Shown here piece after piece: positions 21,923 to 22,339 of a stretch of DNA of 22,339 nt (positions are counted from its first letter, which is position 1; each line of letters opens with the position of its first letter). The stretch is from OLB11 sp044234005 (GTDB taxonomy: Bacteria > Bacteroidota > Bacteroidia > Chitinophagales > Chitinophagaceae). The translations under genes were made by a program, and so were the position numbers. The notes under the pieces are model-generated. The model did no database searches, was not told the origin of the DNA, and was given only the letters and a program-made list of their open reading frames with translations. The stretch is taken from positions 1 through 22,339 of the forward strand of contig JBIIJE010000033.1 of assembly GCA_044234005.1 (NCBI GenBank). The letters are read 5' to 3'.

Positions 21923-22339
21923 AAGGCTTTAATTTTAATAATTCATTGATCTTTTTGATCATCAATTCTACACTTGGTTCTTGCTCAATAGGTAATAATA
22001 AATCTGAACAAGATTTTAATTCATCATGCAATAAACCCACTCTGCACTTCGCATGCGAACATGTTGCCACATAAATAAGTTGAGGCGAGGGTTGAATAAA
22101 TAAATTGAATAACAAATCATAACGCTTTACCATGAATCTATCTGTACGTGGACTATTCGGCATCATACTTTTATCTAAATCATCCCAAGAAAAAGATTGT
22201 AAATAAATATTATTCTCTCTCTCTTTTTTATCAATAAATAGCAACACGTCACATTCATAGCCTAACCTTTCAAGTTCCTTTTTGTAATTCGAAATTACTT
22301 CTTGTGAATCATAATCGGTAAAATAGCATAAAATACCAA
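21903..22339 (-). CDS. DUF6913-like protein, N-terminus beyond the window
   Basis: Partial gene: 144 codons and the stop are visible, and the frame stays open to the right edge, so the true start lies outside. The visible N-terminal part reads G-I-L-C-Y-F-T-D-Y-D-S, a helix with K-K-E-L-E-R-L-G, then a hydrophobic strand V-L-L-F-I-D-K-K-E, later K-R-Y-D-L-L-F-N-L and S-P-Q-L-I-Y-V-A near the middle, and the tail I-N-E-L-L-K-L. This alternating alpha/beta pattern and its place directly upstream of dapA match a Bacteroidota family of unknown function (DUF6913, recognised from memory). An internal GTG at 22247 would give a 114-residue product but would cut through a conserved-looking strand, so it is not the start. 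Confidence 0.75.
   Translation of the reverse strand, partial: GILCYFTDYDSQEVISNYKKELERLGYECDVLLFIDKKERENNIYLQSFSWDDLDKSMMPNSPRTDRFMVKRYDLLFNLFIQPSPQLIYVATCSHAKCRVGLLHDELKSCSDLLLPIEQEPSVELMIKKINELLKLKPYERKQI

Noticed and set aside
21903..22247. A complete 114-residue gene starting at the GTG at 22247
   Set aside because: The frame remains open with protein-like sequence up to the window edge, and the GTG falls inside a hydrophobic strand, so the gene is longer and cut by the window.

Overview
The window is A+T-rich chromosomal DNA from a member of the Bacteroidota, most likely a Chitinophagales/Saprospirales-type lineage. The support is gene content: a T9SS/gliding-type C-terminal sorting domain on a 990-residue surface protein, a PorW/SprE-like T9SS protein, a DUF2027-Smr protein, lipoproteins with Bacteroidota-style lipoboxes, and a DUF6913-like gene coupled to dapA. 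Seven TAnnTTTG boxes, the Bacteroidota -7 promoter consensus, also lie just upstream of start codons. I found no rRNA, tRNA, CRISPR array, insertion sequence or phage gene.

Layout. (1) 1-2.3 kb: two paralogous EGF-domain lipoproteins point toward each other across a 700-bp gene-free, apparently decayed stretch, followed by a small 2TM protein. (2) 2.3-6.4 kb: a large secreted T9SS type B adhesin-like protein and a DUF2027-Smr protein, both on the minus strand. (3) 6.4-8.5 kb: a SAM methyltransferase, xerD and aroQ. (4) 8.5-11.6 kb: small lipoproteins, a LuxE-like acyl-protein synthetase, an RDD membrane protein and a TspO/MBR-like membrane protein, packed tightly with antisense overlaps. (5) 11.6-15.5 kb: a gap carrying inverted repeats and a tiny possible lipoprotein, then scpA, a second methyltransferase and htpG. 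(6) 15.5-19.2 kb: a 1218-residue PorW/SprE-like TPR protein with an added N-terminal coiled coil. (7) 19.3-21.0 kb: an operon of an M23-peptidase-like membrane protein that lacks its peptidase domain, a bactofilin, an AtpI-like protein and a 4-TM protein. (8) 21.0-22.3 kb: dapA and an overlapping DUF6913-like gene that runs off the right edge.

How the genes fit together. Most are housekeeping: shikimate pathway (aroQ), lysine/peptidoglycan precursor synthesis (dapA), chromosome segregation (scpA, xerD) and protein folding (htpG). The T9SS cargo-type protein at 2.3-5.3 kb and the PorW/SprE-like protein at 15.5-19.2 kb belong to the same secretion pathway. The PorW/SprE gene is divergent from the peptidase-less M23-like/bactofilin/AtpI operon, so that part looks like a cell-envelope locus. 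The most unusual observations are the 11-residue (hendecad) Asp-Ser repeat grafted onto PorW/SprE, the loss of the catalytic domain from the M23-like protein, the head of an ATP synthase operon with no atpB after it, an intrinsic terminator 12 nt in front of a lipoprotein start codon, and two promoter boxes so close to start codons that leaderless mRNAs are possible. I did not find a clearly new multi-gene system.
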